From positions 124,001 through 188,000 of the forward strand of contig NZ_ALBT01000032.1 of the NCBI RefSeq assembly GCF_000766945.1: a DNA stretch of 64,000 nt. Reading direction: 5' to 3'. Shown here in pieces: positions 10,239-18,415 of the stretch; position 1 is the stretch's first letter; every line of letters begins with the position of its first letter. A program made the position numbers and the translations under genes. The stretch is from Cellvibrio mixtus subsp. mixtus J3-8 (GTDB taxonomy: Bacteria; Pseudomonadota; Gammaproteobacteria; Pseudomonadales; Cellvibrionaceae). Below the pieces are notes generated by a model. That model was not told where the DNA came from. It saw only the letters and a list, made by a program, of their open reading frames with translations, and ran no database searches.

Positions 10239-11099
10239 ATGCAGCCATCTTCTCAATCATCCCTATTGGTCTGTGGAAAACACCAGCTCGATACCTCCTG
10301 TCCCTTGGTTATGGGTATTTTGAATACCACACCTGACTCCTTTTCTGATGGTGGCAATAATTATATAGATCAGCATTTATCGCTTGACCTGGCATTGCGC
10401 AGGGCAGAGCAAATGCTTGCTGAAGGCGCAGTAATTATTGATGTTGGTGGGGAATCAACTCGCCCCGGCGCAGCGATTGTTTCCGAGCAGCAAGAGTTGG
10501 ATCGGGTAGTACCGGTAGTAGAGGCTTTGGTGAGTAAGCTGGATGCAATAGTGTCGGTCGATACGAGTACGGCATCTGTTATTAGAGAGTCTGCTAACCA
10601 TGGGGCCAGTTTGATTAATGATGTGCGTGCGTTAGAGCGAGAAGGAGCGCTTGCGGCGGTGGCCGCAACAGTTTTACCTGTATGTCTAATGCATATGCAA
10701 GGTCAGCCAACAACTATGCAAAACAATCCTGTTTATACAGATGTTGTAACTGAGGTTCGCCAATATTTAACGGCAAGGGTAGAGGCTTGTGTAGCTCAGG
10801 GAATTTCCAGGGAGCGAATTATTCTTGATCCCGGATTTGGTTTTGGTAAAACACTCGCGCATAATCTCGCGCTTTTAAAGCGCCTGCCTGAAATGGGCGA
10901 TTTAGGGTTCCCGCTATTGGTGGGGGTGTCCCGGAAATCGATGCTGGCGCAACTGTTAAATCGTGGGGTCGGCGAACGTCTGCCCGGGAGTTTGGCGTTG
11001 GCTATGTTGGCAGCACAACACGGTGCCGCAATTATTCGTGTGCACGATGTAGCTGCTACGGTTGATGTATTAAAAGTTCTCGCTGCCGTGACTGATTAA
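10239..11099 (+). CDS. folP: Dihydropteroate synthase
   Basis: FolP condenses 6-hydroxymethyl-dihydropterin pyrophosphate with p-aminobenzoate to form dihydropteroate in folate synthesis, and is the target of sulfonamides. The product has MGILNTTPDSFSDGG (pterin and phosphate-binding loop), DVGGESTRPGA, the DPGFGFGKT segment and the C-terminal IRVHDV. The ATG at 10239 is preferred over a TTG six codons upstream because GAGG lies 5 bases before it; the protein is then 286 residues, close to the usual 280. glmM follows after 40 bases, as in E. coli. Confidence 0.96.
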   Translation: MQPSSQSSLLVCGKHQLDTSCPLVMGILNTTPDSFSDGGNNYIDQHLSLDLALRRAEQMLAEGAVIIDVGGESTRPGAAIVSEQQELDRVVPVVEALVSKLDAIVSVDTSTASVIRESANHGASLINDVRALEREGALAAVAATVLPVCLMHMQGQPTTMQNNPVYTDVVTEVRQYLTARVEACVAQGISRERIILDPGFGFGKTLAHNLALLKRLPEMGDLGFPLLVGVSRKSMLAQLLNRGVGERLPGSLALAMLAAQHGAAIIRVHDVAATVDVLKVLAAVTD

Positions 11100-11139
11100 T
11101 CATTGACAGCGATATTATTTTTTAGCGGAGTAAGGGTAT

Positions 11140-12474
11140 ATGTCTCGCAAATATTTTGGTACTGATGGTATTCGTGGTCTGGTTGGCGAATTTCCAATTA
11201 CTCCGGATTTTATGCTCAAGCTCGGCTGGGCTGCCGGCTGCGTACTTAAGGATCGTTTTGATGGACAAAATATGATTCTTATTGGAAAAGATACGCGCAT
11301 TTCAGGCTATATGTTTGAGTCTGCTTTGCAGGCTGGTTTGATTAATGCTGGTGTGGATGTGGGCTTGCTTGGGCCAATGCCGACACCGGGCGTTGCTTAT
11401 TTAACGCGTACATTCAAGGCGCAGGCGGGCATTGTGATTAGTGCTTCCCACAATAGTTACGTTGACAACGGCATTAAATTTTTTGGCGGTAATGGCAGCA
11501 AGTTGCCTGATGAATTGGAAAATTTAATCGAGCAACAACTTGAACAACAAATGTCGACAGCGGAAAAGCTCGGTAAAGCACGTCGTATTGCTGATGCATC
11601 AGGTCGTTACATTGAGTTTTGTAAAGGCACTATGCCGTGGGGATTCAACCTTAAGGGGATGCACATAGTGCTGGATTGCGCTAATGGAGCCACTTACAAC
11701 ATAGCCCCGGATGTGTTTACCGAACTCGGTGCCCATGTCACTTCTCTTTTTGTTGAACCTAACGGCACCAATATTAATCGCAGTTGCGGCTCAACCAAGC
11801 CGGAGGCGTTACAGGAAAAAGTTGTCGAACTTGGTGCGGACCTGGGTATTGCTTTTGATGGTGATGGTGACCGGGTGGTTTTTGTCGACCACAAAGGTGA
11901 GCTGGTTGATGGTGATGAATTGCTCTACATCATTGCAGCTTATCAACATGAATATGCTGGTGGTTGTGAGGGGGTTGTAGGCACATTGATGAGCAATTTT
12001 GGTTTTGAGTTAGGGCTAAAAAAATTAAATATCCCTTTTGCCCGTGCAAAGGTGGGTGACCGTTACGTAATTGAATTGATGCGCACAAATGGTTGGCGTC
12101 TGGGCGGTGAAAACTCCGGCCATATTGTATGCAGCAATGTTACTACTACCGGTGATGGAATTATTTCTGCCTTGCAGGTGTTGTTGGCAATCACAACCAT
12201 GGGGGACTCATTGCATCGAATCAAAAAAGCGATGAACAAATTGCCCCAGGTGATGATTAACGTGCATGTTTCCAAACGAATTGATTTAAGTAGTAATGAA
12301 TCGATTAATGCGGCGGTAAAATTAACGGAAGAAAAGCTGGCCGGTACTGGTCGTGTACTCTTGCGTCCCTCCGGTACAGAGCCGGTAGTCAGGGTTATGG
12401 TGGAAGGAGAGGATAAAAAACAAGTGAAAGAGCTGGCCCAGGAGCTTGCAGCGGTAGTAGAGGCTTCTGTGTAA
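11140..12474 (+). CDS. glmM: Phosphoglucosamine mutase
   Basis: GlmM interconverts glucosamine-6-phosphate and glucosamine-1-phosphate, the precursor of UDP-GlcNAc for peptidoglycan and lipid A. The 444-residue product starts [12 protein letters not shown]. It carries the phosphoserine loop [15 protein letters not shown] (active Ser at residue 103), the Mg-binding loop DGDGDR near residue 245, the sugar-binding GGENSGH near residue 325 and the phosphate-binding [14 protein letters not shown] near the end. A GGAGTAAGG sequence precedes the ATG. Confidence 0.98.
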   Translation: MSRKYFGTDGIRGLVGEFPITPDFMLKLGWAAGCVLKDRFDGQNMILIGKDTRISGYMFESALQAGLINAGVDVGLLGPMPTPGVAYLTRTFKAQAGIVISASHNSYVDNGIKFFGGNGSKLPDELENLIEQQLEQQMSTAEKLGKARRIADASGRYIEFCKGTMPWGFNLKGMHIVLDCANGATYNIAPDVFTELGAHVTSLFVEPNGTNINRSCGSTKPEALQEKVVELGADLGIAFDGDGDRVVFVDHKGELVDGDELLYIIAAYQHEYAGGCEGVVGTLMSNFGFELGLKKLNIPFARAKVGDRYVIELMRTNGWRLGGENSGHIVCSNVTTTGDGIISALQVLLAITTMGDSLHRIKKAMNKLPQVMINVHVSKRIDLSSNESINAAVKLTEEKLAGTGRVLLRPSGTEPVVRVMVEGEDKKQVKELAQELAAVVEASV

Positions 12475-12696
12475 AGCGGAAAGCTTATGCAAGGACGGCG
12501 TTAAGTTATTAGATAGGTTCTGTGTCTGAAAATCGGTCAAAGCGCAGAATTTATATTCAGGGATTGATTAATTGCCGGGGCTTTTCAGTCAAAGCGAGAT
12601 AAAAACGTAGAAAAATCAGGGGTTATGCCAAGATTTGGTTGTATGTTCAAACCATCTTGGCTACCATTAGCGCCCGCTTTGGGGGAGGTATTGCTG

Positions 12697-13458
12697 TTGA
12701 GTAAAGCAAGTAACGCCAAGCGTCGCCAGCTGGTGGTTGGCAATTGGAAAATGAATGGAAATTTGCGTGAAAACGCGGATTTACTTGTTGCGATAACCAA
12801 TGGGTGGCAAGGAGAGCATGGTGCAGATGTTGTAATCTGCCCTCCATTTCCATATCTAAATCAGGTTCGGGAAATTTTGCATAACTCTCCAATTATATTG
12901 GGAGCGCAAACCGTACATGATCAGGATAAAGGTGCTTTTACCGGCGAAGTTTCCGCATCAATGCTTGCAGATTTGGATTGCAAATTTGTAATAATTGGTC
13001 ACAATGAGCGCCGCCGGATGCAGCATGAGTCAGACCAGCAAGTCGCAGAAAAATTTGCGGCTGCTCAAAAGGCAGGTTTGACTCCGATTTTGTGTGTAGG
13101 TGAATCCTTACAAGATCGTGAACAGGGAATATATCTTGAAACCATAAGCAGACAACTTAATGCGGTGTTTGCGCATACCGGAAAAGATGTGTTCGATAAA
13201 GCGGTATTGGCTTATGAGCCTGTTTGGGCTGTAGGTACCGGAAAAACTGCAACGCCAGAGCAAGCGGAAGAAGTGCATAAATTTATGCGAGCCCAGCTCG
13301 GTGCATTGTCAGAAAAAGTAAGAATTTTGTATGGTGGCAGTGTCAAAGCACATAATGCACAACAATTGTTTGCATTGGCAGATATAGACGGTGCTTTGCT
13401 CGGTGGAGCATCTCTGGATGCTAACGAGTTTTTAGCAATATGTAAGGCCGCTGAATAA
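12697..13458 (+). CDS. tpiA: Triosephosphate isomerase (unusual GHNERR motif)
   Basis: TpiA interconverts dihydroxyacetone phosphate and glyceraldehyde-3-phosphate. I choose the TTG at 12697 because GGAGG (12684-12688) lies 8 bases upstream and the resulting 253 residues match the family; an in-frame ATG at 12625 would add 24 unmatched residues. NWKMNG gives the catalytic Lys18, YEPVWAVGTGKTAT gives the catalytic Glu and flexible loop 6, and LYGGSVKAHNAQ binds phosphate. The catalytic His102 is present, but the next residue, normally Ser in GHSERR, is Asn (GHNERR). The 222 bases between glmM and this start show no other gene. Confidence 0.95.
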   Translation: MSKASNAKRRQLVVGNWKMNGNLRENADLLVAITNGWQGEHGADVVICPPFPYLNQVREILHNSPIILGAQTVHDQDKGAFTGEVSASMLADLDCKFVIIGHNERRRMQHESDQQVAEKFAAAQKAGLTPILCVGESLQDREQGIYLETISRQLNAVFAHTGKDVFDKAVLAYEPVWAVGTGKTATPEQAEEVHKFMRAQLGALSEKVRILYGGSVKAHNAQQLFALADIDGALLGGASLDANEFLAICKAAE

Positions 13459-13506
13459 TTCGCAGTTGGTCGATAAGCATAAAAACGCTCACAAGAGAGT
13501 TTTGCA

Positions 13507-13935
13507 ATGGAAAAATTTGTACTGATTATTCATTCACTGGCTGCGTTGGTTATTATCGGCCTGGTGTTATTGCAGCAAGGTAAAGGTGCTGCCGCTGGTG
13601 CTTCATTTGGTGCTGGTGCTTCACAAACTGTATTTGGTAGTGAAGGTAGTGGTAACTTCTTCACTCGTGCAACATGGGTTATTGCATTTTTGTTTTTTGC
13701 TACCAGCTTTGGTTTGGCAGTAATTGCTAAAAATCATTCAAAAGTAGCGACACAAGGTTTGGTTGTTCCAGCAGTACAACAAGCTCCTGTTTCTGATGTT
13801 CCAGCAACATCAGCTGCACCGGCTTCAGATATTCCAGCAGCTACAACTGCTCCAGCGGCGCCATCTGATGTTCCAGCCGTTGAAAGTCAGGCAGCTCCTG
13901 CTGATGCAGCACAACCTGAAGAGAAGAAGGAATAA
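13507..13935 (+). CDS. secG: Preprotein translocase subunit SecG
   Basis: SecG is the small accessory subunit of the SecYEG translocon. Two hydrophobic helices (about residues 3-23 and 54-74) flank the conserved loop GKGAAAGASFGAGASQTVFGS. The C-terminal part, about residues 85-142, is an Ala/Pro-rich repetitive tail with recurring SDVPA and SDIPA units and an acidic end; SecG tails vary greatly between species. It follows tpiA by 48 bases, with an AGAGAG ribosome binding site, and the tRNA-Leu gene begins 11 bases after its stop, as in Pseudomonas and E. coli. Confidence 0.95.
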   Translation: MEKFVLIIHSLAALVIIGLVLLQQGKGAAAGASFGAGASQTVFGSEGSGNFFTRATWVIAFLFFATSFGLAVIAKNHSKVATQGLVVPAVQQAPVSDVPATSAAPASDIPAATTAPAAPSDVPAVESQAAPADAAQPEEKKE

Positions 13936-13946
13936 ATTAAGTTTTT

Positions 13947-14031
13947 GCCCCGGTGGTGGAATTGGTAGACACGCTATGTTGAGGTCGTAGTGGCGAATGC
14001 TGTGCCGGTTCGAGTCCGGCCCAGGGCACCA
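13947..14031 (+). tRNA. tRNA-Leu (anticodon GAG), CCA encoded
   Basis: The 85-base gene folds as a class II tRNA: D arm with GGAATTGGTAGACAC, anticodon stem CTATG/CGTAG around TTGAGGT (anticodon GAG at 13981-13983), a short variable arm, T arm GCCGG-TTCGAGT-CCGGC, and an encoded CCA. The acceptor stem GCCCCGG/CCAGGGC pairs except for position 5-68, which is C against A. It directly follows secG and is probably processed from the same transcript. Confidence 0.95.
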
Positions 14032-14061
14032 AATCGTAGACTGAGAAAATCTGATACGTAC

Positions 14062-14090
14062 AAAAAACCCGCATTTATTGCGGGTTTTTT
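14062..14090 (+). terminator. Terminator after secG/tRNA-Leu
   Basis: CCCGCA (14068-14073) and TGCGGG (14079-14084) form a stem with loop TTTAT, flanked by six A and six T. The 125 bases from here to the convergent YebC-family gene show nothing clear. Confidence 0.9.
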
Positions 14091-14215
14091 GTTTTTGTAA
14101 AAATAAAATATTGCAGGAATCGCTAATAATTATTGACTGGAGCAGAGGGGAAAATTAATTGCTCGCATATTGATTGCCTCAAAATACGAGCAATTAATAA
14201 AAGTTATATTTAAGG

Positions 14216-14917
14216 TTAGCCGGCTAACCCAACATATACTTCATGTACATCATCATCATTGTCGATAGCAGCGAGAAATGCTTCTACTTCTGCCAGCGCT
14301 TCACCACTCAGGTTTACAGGGTTTTTTGGACGATAACCAAGTTTTGCGGATACTACTGTGAAGCCTTGGGCGGGTAATGCTTTTGAGACCAGGTCCAGAT
14401 CGGTCAAATCAGTATAGAACGTCGCACTTCCATCATCTTCTGCCTCAAAATCCTGGGCGCCCGCTTCGATTGCCGCCATTTCAGTATCGGCTTCTTTATT
14501 AGCCGGGGTGGCCTCAATAATTCCCAGGTGATCAAAATCCCAGGAGACTGAACCGGATGTGCCAAGCTGGCCTTTACGGAATAAGCCGCGAATGTTGGAG
14601 ATAGTACGGTTCACATTGTCGGTAAGGCATTCAACGATCACTGGGACTTGATGAGGAGCGTAGCCTTCATAGGTAACTTTTTCATAGTTGATATTGCCAT
14701 CAAGCTGGCCTGACCCTTTTTTAATGGCACGCTCTAATGTCTCGCGAGTCATCGAGGCTTTTTTGGCGGCTTCCACTGCCAGGCGCAAACGCGGATTCAT
14801 ATCCGGATCGGCACCATTGCGTGCAGCAACCATAATTTCCTTGGTGAGTTTGGTAAATAATTTACCTTTAGCATTGGATGCTTCTTCTTTATGCTTTGCT
14901 TTCCACTGTGCGCCCAT
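14216..14917 (-). CDS. YebC/PmpR (TACO1) family protein
   Basis: The 233-residue product starts [19 protein letters not shown] and contains [21 protein letters not shown] and [12 protein letters not shown]-like segments that define the YebC/PmpR/TACO1 family. Members have been described as transcription regulators and, more recently, as factors that help ribosomes through difficult peptides. The start at 14917 is preferred to one 8 codons upstream because GAGG lies 9 bases before it and the product begins with the family N-terminus. The sequence differs from canonical YebC (MAGHSKWAN start) and the gene is not beside ruvC, so it may be a second paralogue. Confidence 0.88.
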   Translation of the reverse strand: MGAQWKAKHKEEASNAKGKLFTKLTKEIMVAARNGADPDMNPRLRLAVEAAKKASMTRETLERAIKKGSGQLDGNINYEKVTYEGYAPHQVPVIVECLTDNVNRTISNIRGLFRKGQLGTSGSVSWDFDHLGIIEATPANKEADTEMAAIEAGAQDFEAEDDGSATFYTDLTDLDLVSKALPAQGFTVVSAKLGYRPKNPVNLSGEALAEVEAFLAAIDNDDDVHEVYVGLAG

Positions 14918-15046
14918 AATTATCGCCTCTGTACTACACAAAAAATTGTGTGTGGTGGTTATTGGTAGGGGCGCGATTTGTTGCGCCCGGATTTATCTGG
15001 TTTCGATACGCTAGAAATCAGGACGCAGTAATTGCGCCGCTATAAA

Positions 15047-16078
15047 TTAATTTTTATGCAATGCCGTATTTAATTGCAGGGCACTTTTATTGGTAACCAC
15101 TTCAACGCGCCCGGTAATGGAGTTGCGGCGGAATACTAAATCTGAAACGTTTGCCAACTCCCGTGCTTTCACGGTTTTAACTTCGTTACCCTCATCATCC
15201 AGGACAACAGCTTTGGTTCCCGCCGTTATATAAAGCCCTGATTCTACTTTGCAACGATCACCCAGCGGAATACCTATGCCGGCATTAGCGCCAATCAGGG
15301 ATTCCTTGCCCACAGAAATCACTATGTTGCCGCCACCGGAAAGAGTGCCCATAGTCGAGCTTCCGCCGCCCAAATCTGATCCTGCGCCAACAAATACGCC
15401 AGCGGAAATGCGACCTTCAATCATTGCAGGGCCTTCAGTGCCTGCATTAAAGTTTACAAAGCCTTCGTGCATGATAGTGGTACCTTCACCCAGGTATGCA
15501 CCCAGGCGAACGCGTGCGGTATGTGCTACGCGCACACCTTTCGGTACTACGTAGTTAGTCATTTTGGGGAATTTATCCACACAGGACACTTCCAGCTCCT
15601 TGCCATCTAACCGTGCTTGCAATTGGCGAGCAGGTAAGTCATTAACATCTATTGCTCCCTCATTGGTCCACGCAACGTTTGGCAATATCCCGAAAATTCC
15701 CGTTAAAACAGTACCGTGTGGTTTCACCAGTCGATGTGATAACAAATGCAATTTCAAATAGCCTTCTGGTACTGATGCAGGGTTGGTGTCAGTAGCAAGT
15801 AATGTGGCGACCAGCGGGCGTTTACTATTGGTCAATGCTTTGGCGATTTCTGCTTGCGCCGTATCACCGGCGATAGTTAACGCTTGCACGATTTCACTTG
15901 CTTGATTGTTGCTAATCGCAATTGCCTGGTTACCTTCGGTATAACCCACAATATTGGCAATGGCGCGAGCGCTACCTTGCGACGGGTTGAGTACGGGCAA
16001 TGCATAAAATACTTCCAGCCATTCACCTTTGGAGTTTTGAGTGCCTATACCTAAACCGAGTGCATAGAGTTGAGTCAT
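15047..16078 (-). CDS. dapD: Tetrahydrodipicolinate N-succinyltransferase (long form)
   Basis: DapD transfers a succinyl group from succinyl-CoA to tetrahydrodipicolinate in the succinylase branch of diaminopimelate synthesis. At 343 residues it is the long form known from Pseudomonas, not the 274-residue E. coli type. The C-terminal half is a left-handed beta helix with hexapeptide repeats (GAYLGEGTTIMHEGFVNFNA, then the GVFVGAGSDLGGGSS region and GANAGIGIPLGDRCKVESG). It lies downstream of an ArsC-like gene and nth, in the same strand block as dapC. A small GGGCGC/GCGCCC hairpin stands in the gap towards the YebC-family gene. Confidence 0.96.
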   Translation of the reverse strand: MTQLYALGLGIGTQNSKGEWLEVFYALPVLNPSQGSARAIANIVGYTEGNQAIAISNNQASEIVQALTIAGDTAQAEIAKALTNSKRPLVATLLATDTNPASVPEGYLKLHLLSHRLVKPHGTVLTGIFGILPNVAWTNEGAIDVNDLPARQLQARLDGKELEVSCVDKFPKMTNYVVPKGVRVAHTARVRLGAYLGEGTTIMHEGFVNFNAGTEGPAMIEGRISAGVFVGAGSDLGGGSSTMGTLSGGGNIVISVGKESLIGANAGIGIPLGDRCKVESGLYITAGTKAVVLDDEGNEVKTVKARELANVSDLVFRRNSITGRVEVVTNKSALQLNTALHKN

Positions 16079-16104
16079 GATAGTTCCTGTTTTATTTCAA
16101 AAAA

Positions 16105-16449
16105 TTAGCTAAAAATTTTACTATATTCTGCATCTTTAAATCCGACATGCTTATATTTGCCGGTATCCAGCAGGGGGCGTTTGATTAGTGTCGGATTGGT
16201 TGTGATGATTTTTGTTGCGCTCTTTTCATCGAAACTGTTTCTGCTGGTTTCATCCAGTTCTTTCCATGTGGTGCTGCGTTTGTTAACAATTGTTTCCAGC
16301 CCCAATTCGTTAATCCAGCTGCTAACCTGGGCTTCAGTTAATCCATCAACACGAAAGTCGTGAAATCGATAAGCTACATTATTTTTTTCCAGCCAATCCC
16401 GTGCCTTTTTTACAGTGTCACAATTCTTAATACCGTAGAGTGTGTTCAT
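16105..16449 (-). CDS. ArsC/Spx-family thioredoxin-fold protein (YffB-like)
   Basis: The 114-residue product starts MNTLYGIKNCDTVKKARDWL, where the Cys-Asp-Thr element (Cys10) aligns with the N-terminal active-site Cys of the ArsC/YffB family. RPLLDTGKYKHVGF near the end also fits. YffB proteins bind glutathione and are usually annotated as arsenate-reductase-like, but physiological arsenate reduction is not shown for them. The gene is 26 bases upstream of dapD, and YffB-like genes are commonly found between dapC and dapD or dapE in this group, which suggests a role tied to the pathway or only shared transcription. Confidence 0.9.
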   Translation of the reverse strand: MNTLYGIKNCDTVKKARDWLEKNNVAYRFHDFRVDGLTEAQVSSWINELGLETIVNKRSTTWKELDETSRNSFDEKSATKIITTNPTLIKRPLLDTGKYKHVGFKDAEYSKIFS

Positions 16450-16506
16450 TGTTTTCTCTTTAAATTATTACGCCAGTACCCTGAAGCCAAATTAAATTGA
16501 AGGGAG

Positions 16507-17178
16507 TTATGCCTTTAGCGTTAACTTCGGTTTCTTGCGATTCGGATAGCAGGTTTTGCAAATGCCACACACAGTCCCATCGCAGCTGCGCGCCGAACAG
16601 TGTTCGCGCCCGTAATAAATAATTTGCAGGTGCAATGCATTCCAGCTTGATTCCGGAAATAATCGTTTTAAATCTTTCTCGGTTTGCACTACGTTTTTGC
16701 CGGTCGTTAAGCCCCAGCGCTGGGCAAGGCGGTGAATATGGGTATCTACCGGAAATGCCGGGTGTCCAAAGCCCTGGCTCATTACAACGCTGGCAGTTTT
16801 ATGGCCAACACCGGGTAATCGTTCCAGCGCCTCCCAATCTTCAGGAACTTTTCCATCGTGTTCCTGAACCAGTATTTTTGAGAGCACTGAAATCGCTTTT
16901 GATTTTTGTGGTGATAAACCGCAAGGACGAATAATTTCCTGGATTTTTTCAACGGGTACTTTTGCCATGTCATAGGGATTATCCGCCACCGCAAATAATG
17001 CCGGTGTTACAGTATTGACGCGTTCATCTGTGCATTGTGCTGATAACAATACCGCAATAAGCAACGTGTAAGTATCTTTATGTTGCAAGGGAATGGGAGG
17101 CTGTGGGTAGAGCTCCTGCAACGTTTGGAGGATGAATGCTACCCTTGCCGCCTTGGTGAGATTTTTTTCTGTATTCAT
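16507..17178 (-). CDS. nth: Endonuclease III (DNA glycosylase/AP lyase), atypical cluster motif
   Basis: Endonuclease III removes oxidised pyrimidines and cleaves at the abasic site. The product (223 residues from the ATG 2 bases after dapC) has a helix-hairpin-helix LPGVGHKTASVVM with the catalytic Lys, and PVDTHIHRLAQRWGL with the catalytic Asp. VLLSAQCTDERVN is also typical. The C-terminal cysteine cluster reads HCSARSCDGTVCGICKTCYP, that is C-X4-C-X4-C-X2-C-X2-C, not the standard C-X6-C-X2-C-X5-C, so the iron-sulfur ligands may differ. Standing inside the dap cluster is also unusual, as nth normally follows the rnf genes. Confidence 0.92.
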   Translation of the reverse strand: MNTEKNLTKAARVAFILQTLQELYPQPPIPLQHKDTYTLLIAVLLSAQCTDERVNTVTPALFAVADNPYDMAKVPVEKIQEIIRPCGLSPQKSKAISVLSKILVQEHDGKVPEDWEALERLPGVGHKTASVVMSQGFGHPAFPVDTHIHRLAQRWGLTTGKNVVQTEKDLKRLFPESSWNALHLQIIYYGREHCSARSCDGTVCGICKTCYPNRKKPKLTLKA

Positions 17179-17180
17179 GA

Positions 17181-18380
17181 TTACAGGGACTGAACAAATT
17201 GCTTGATGCGTTGCGCCGCTTCTACACATTCTGCCAGCGGAGCGACAAGTGCCATGCGCACATAATCTTCACCAGGATTAAGCCCGCCATTCTCGCGCGC
17301 TAAAAAGCTGCCGGGTAGGACGGTGACTTTTTGTTGCGCAAATAGTTGTTGTGCGAACGCTTCACCTTTGATGGGTGTTTTTGCCCACAGGTAAAAGCTG
17401 GCATCAGGTTTGGTGACTGGCAATACACCGGCTAATACATCCAGAACCGCATCAAACTTTTCACGATAAGCGGTGCGATTTTGAATTACATGATTCTCAT
17501 CTTGCCACGCGGCTACACTGGCTAACTGCGTTGGCACGGGCATGGCGCAGCCATGATACGTACGATAAAGCAAAAATTTTTCCAGGATTTTTGCATCGCC
17601 GCCAACAAAACCTGAACGCAATCCCGGTAAATTGGAGCGCTTGGATAAACTATGAAAAACCACGCAACGCGAAAAATCATCGCGACCCAATTCGGCACAG
17701 GCTTGCAGTAAACCGGCTGGTGGATTGGCTTCATCAAAATATAACTCTGAATAGCATTCGTCAGATGCGATGACAAAGTCATGTTGATCCGCCAGCGCAA
17801 TAAGTTCTTTGAGTTGCGATGTGCTCATTACTGCACCGGTCGGGTTGCCTGGCGAGCAAATAAATAACAATTGGCAGCGTTGCCAGATAGCAGCAGGTAC
17901 GGCGGCAAAATCGGGAATAAAATTATTATCCGGTGTGCAATTTAAAAAATATGGCTGGGCACCGGAAAGCAATGCGGCACCCTCATAGATTTGATAAAAG
18001 GGGTTGGGTGAAACAATTACTGCATCGGTTTTATTGCGGTCAACAATTGCCTGCGCGAATGCGAACAACGCCTCGCGAGTCCCGTTAACCGGTAATATAT
18101 GTTTATCGGCGTTAAAACTGCCTGAATTTAATTTGAAACGCTTGCTTGCCCAGTTGGCAATAGCTTCGCGTAATTCCGACAAACCTTTTGTGGTTGGGTA
18201 GTTGGAAAGTTTAAACAAATTTTTGGTTAATGTTTCCAATACGAAAGCCGGCGGCTCATGTTTTGGCTCACCAATCGATAACATAATATCTTTTAAATGC
18301 GCAGGCGCTGAAACAGCCGCCTTGAGTGCTGCGAGCTTTTCAAAGGGATAAGGATGTAAAAGGTTTAAATCCGGATTCAT
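17181..18380 (-). CDS. dapC: Succinyldiaminopimelate transaminase
   Basis: DapC is a PLP-dependent class I/II aminotransferase that converts N-succinyl-2-amino-6-oxopimelate to N-succinyl-LL-diaminopimelate. The 399-residue product has SPGNPTGAVMS for the cofactor region, an SDECYSELYFD motif with the Asp and Tyr contacting PLP, and FHSLSKRSNLPGLRSGF with the Schiff-base Lys. MNPDLNLLHPYPFEKL is the N-terminus typical of Pseudomonas DapC. It lies downstream of glnD, as in Pseudomonas, and dapD follows two genes later, supporting the pathway assignment over a generic aminotransferase. Confidence 0.94.
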   Translation of the reverse strand: MNPDLNLLHPYPFEKLAALKAAVSAPAHLKDIMLSIGEPKHEPPAFVLETLTKNLFKLSNYPTTKGLSELREAIANWASKRFKLNSGSFNADKHILPVNGTREALFAFAQAIVDRNKTDAVIVSPNPFYQIYEGAALLSGAQPYFLNCTPDNNFIPDFAAVPAAIWQRCQLLFICSPGNPTGAVMSTSQLKELIALADQHDFVIASDECYSELYFDEANPPAGLLQACAELGRDDFSRCVVFHSLSKRSNLPGLRSGFVGGDAKILEKFLLYRTYHGCAMPVPTQLASVAAWQDENHVIQNRTAYREKFDAVLDVLAGVLPVTKPDASFYLWAKTPIKGEAFAQQLFAQQKVTVLPGSFLARENGGLNPGEDYVRMALVAPLAECVEAAQRIKQFVQSL

Positions 18381-18415
18381 GGTGGCTTATCTAATTTGGT
18401 GAAAGTTTTGCTCGA

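Noticed and set aside
12625-12696. Extending tpiA to the ATG at 12625
   Set aside because: The extra 24 residues match no triosephosphate isomerase and a good GGAGG site precedes the TTG at 12697.
13741-13935. CRISPR-like or tandem DNA repeat in the 3' part of secG
   Set aside because: The repetition is in the protein (Ala/Pro units) and the DNA copies are diverged and in frame; there are no spacers.
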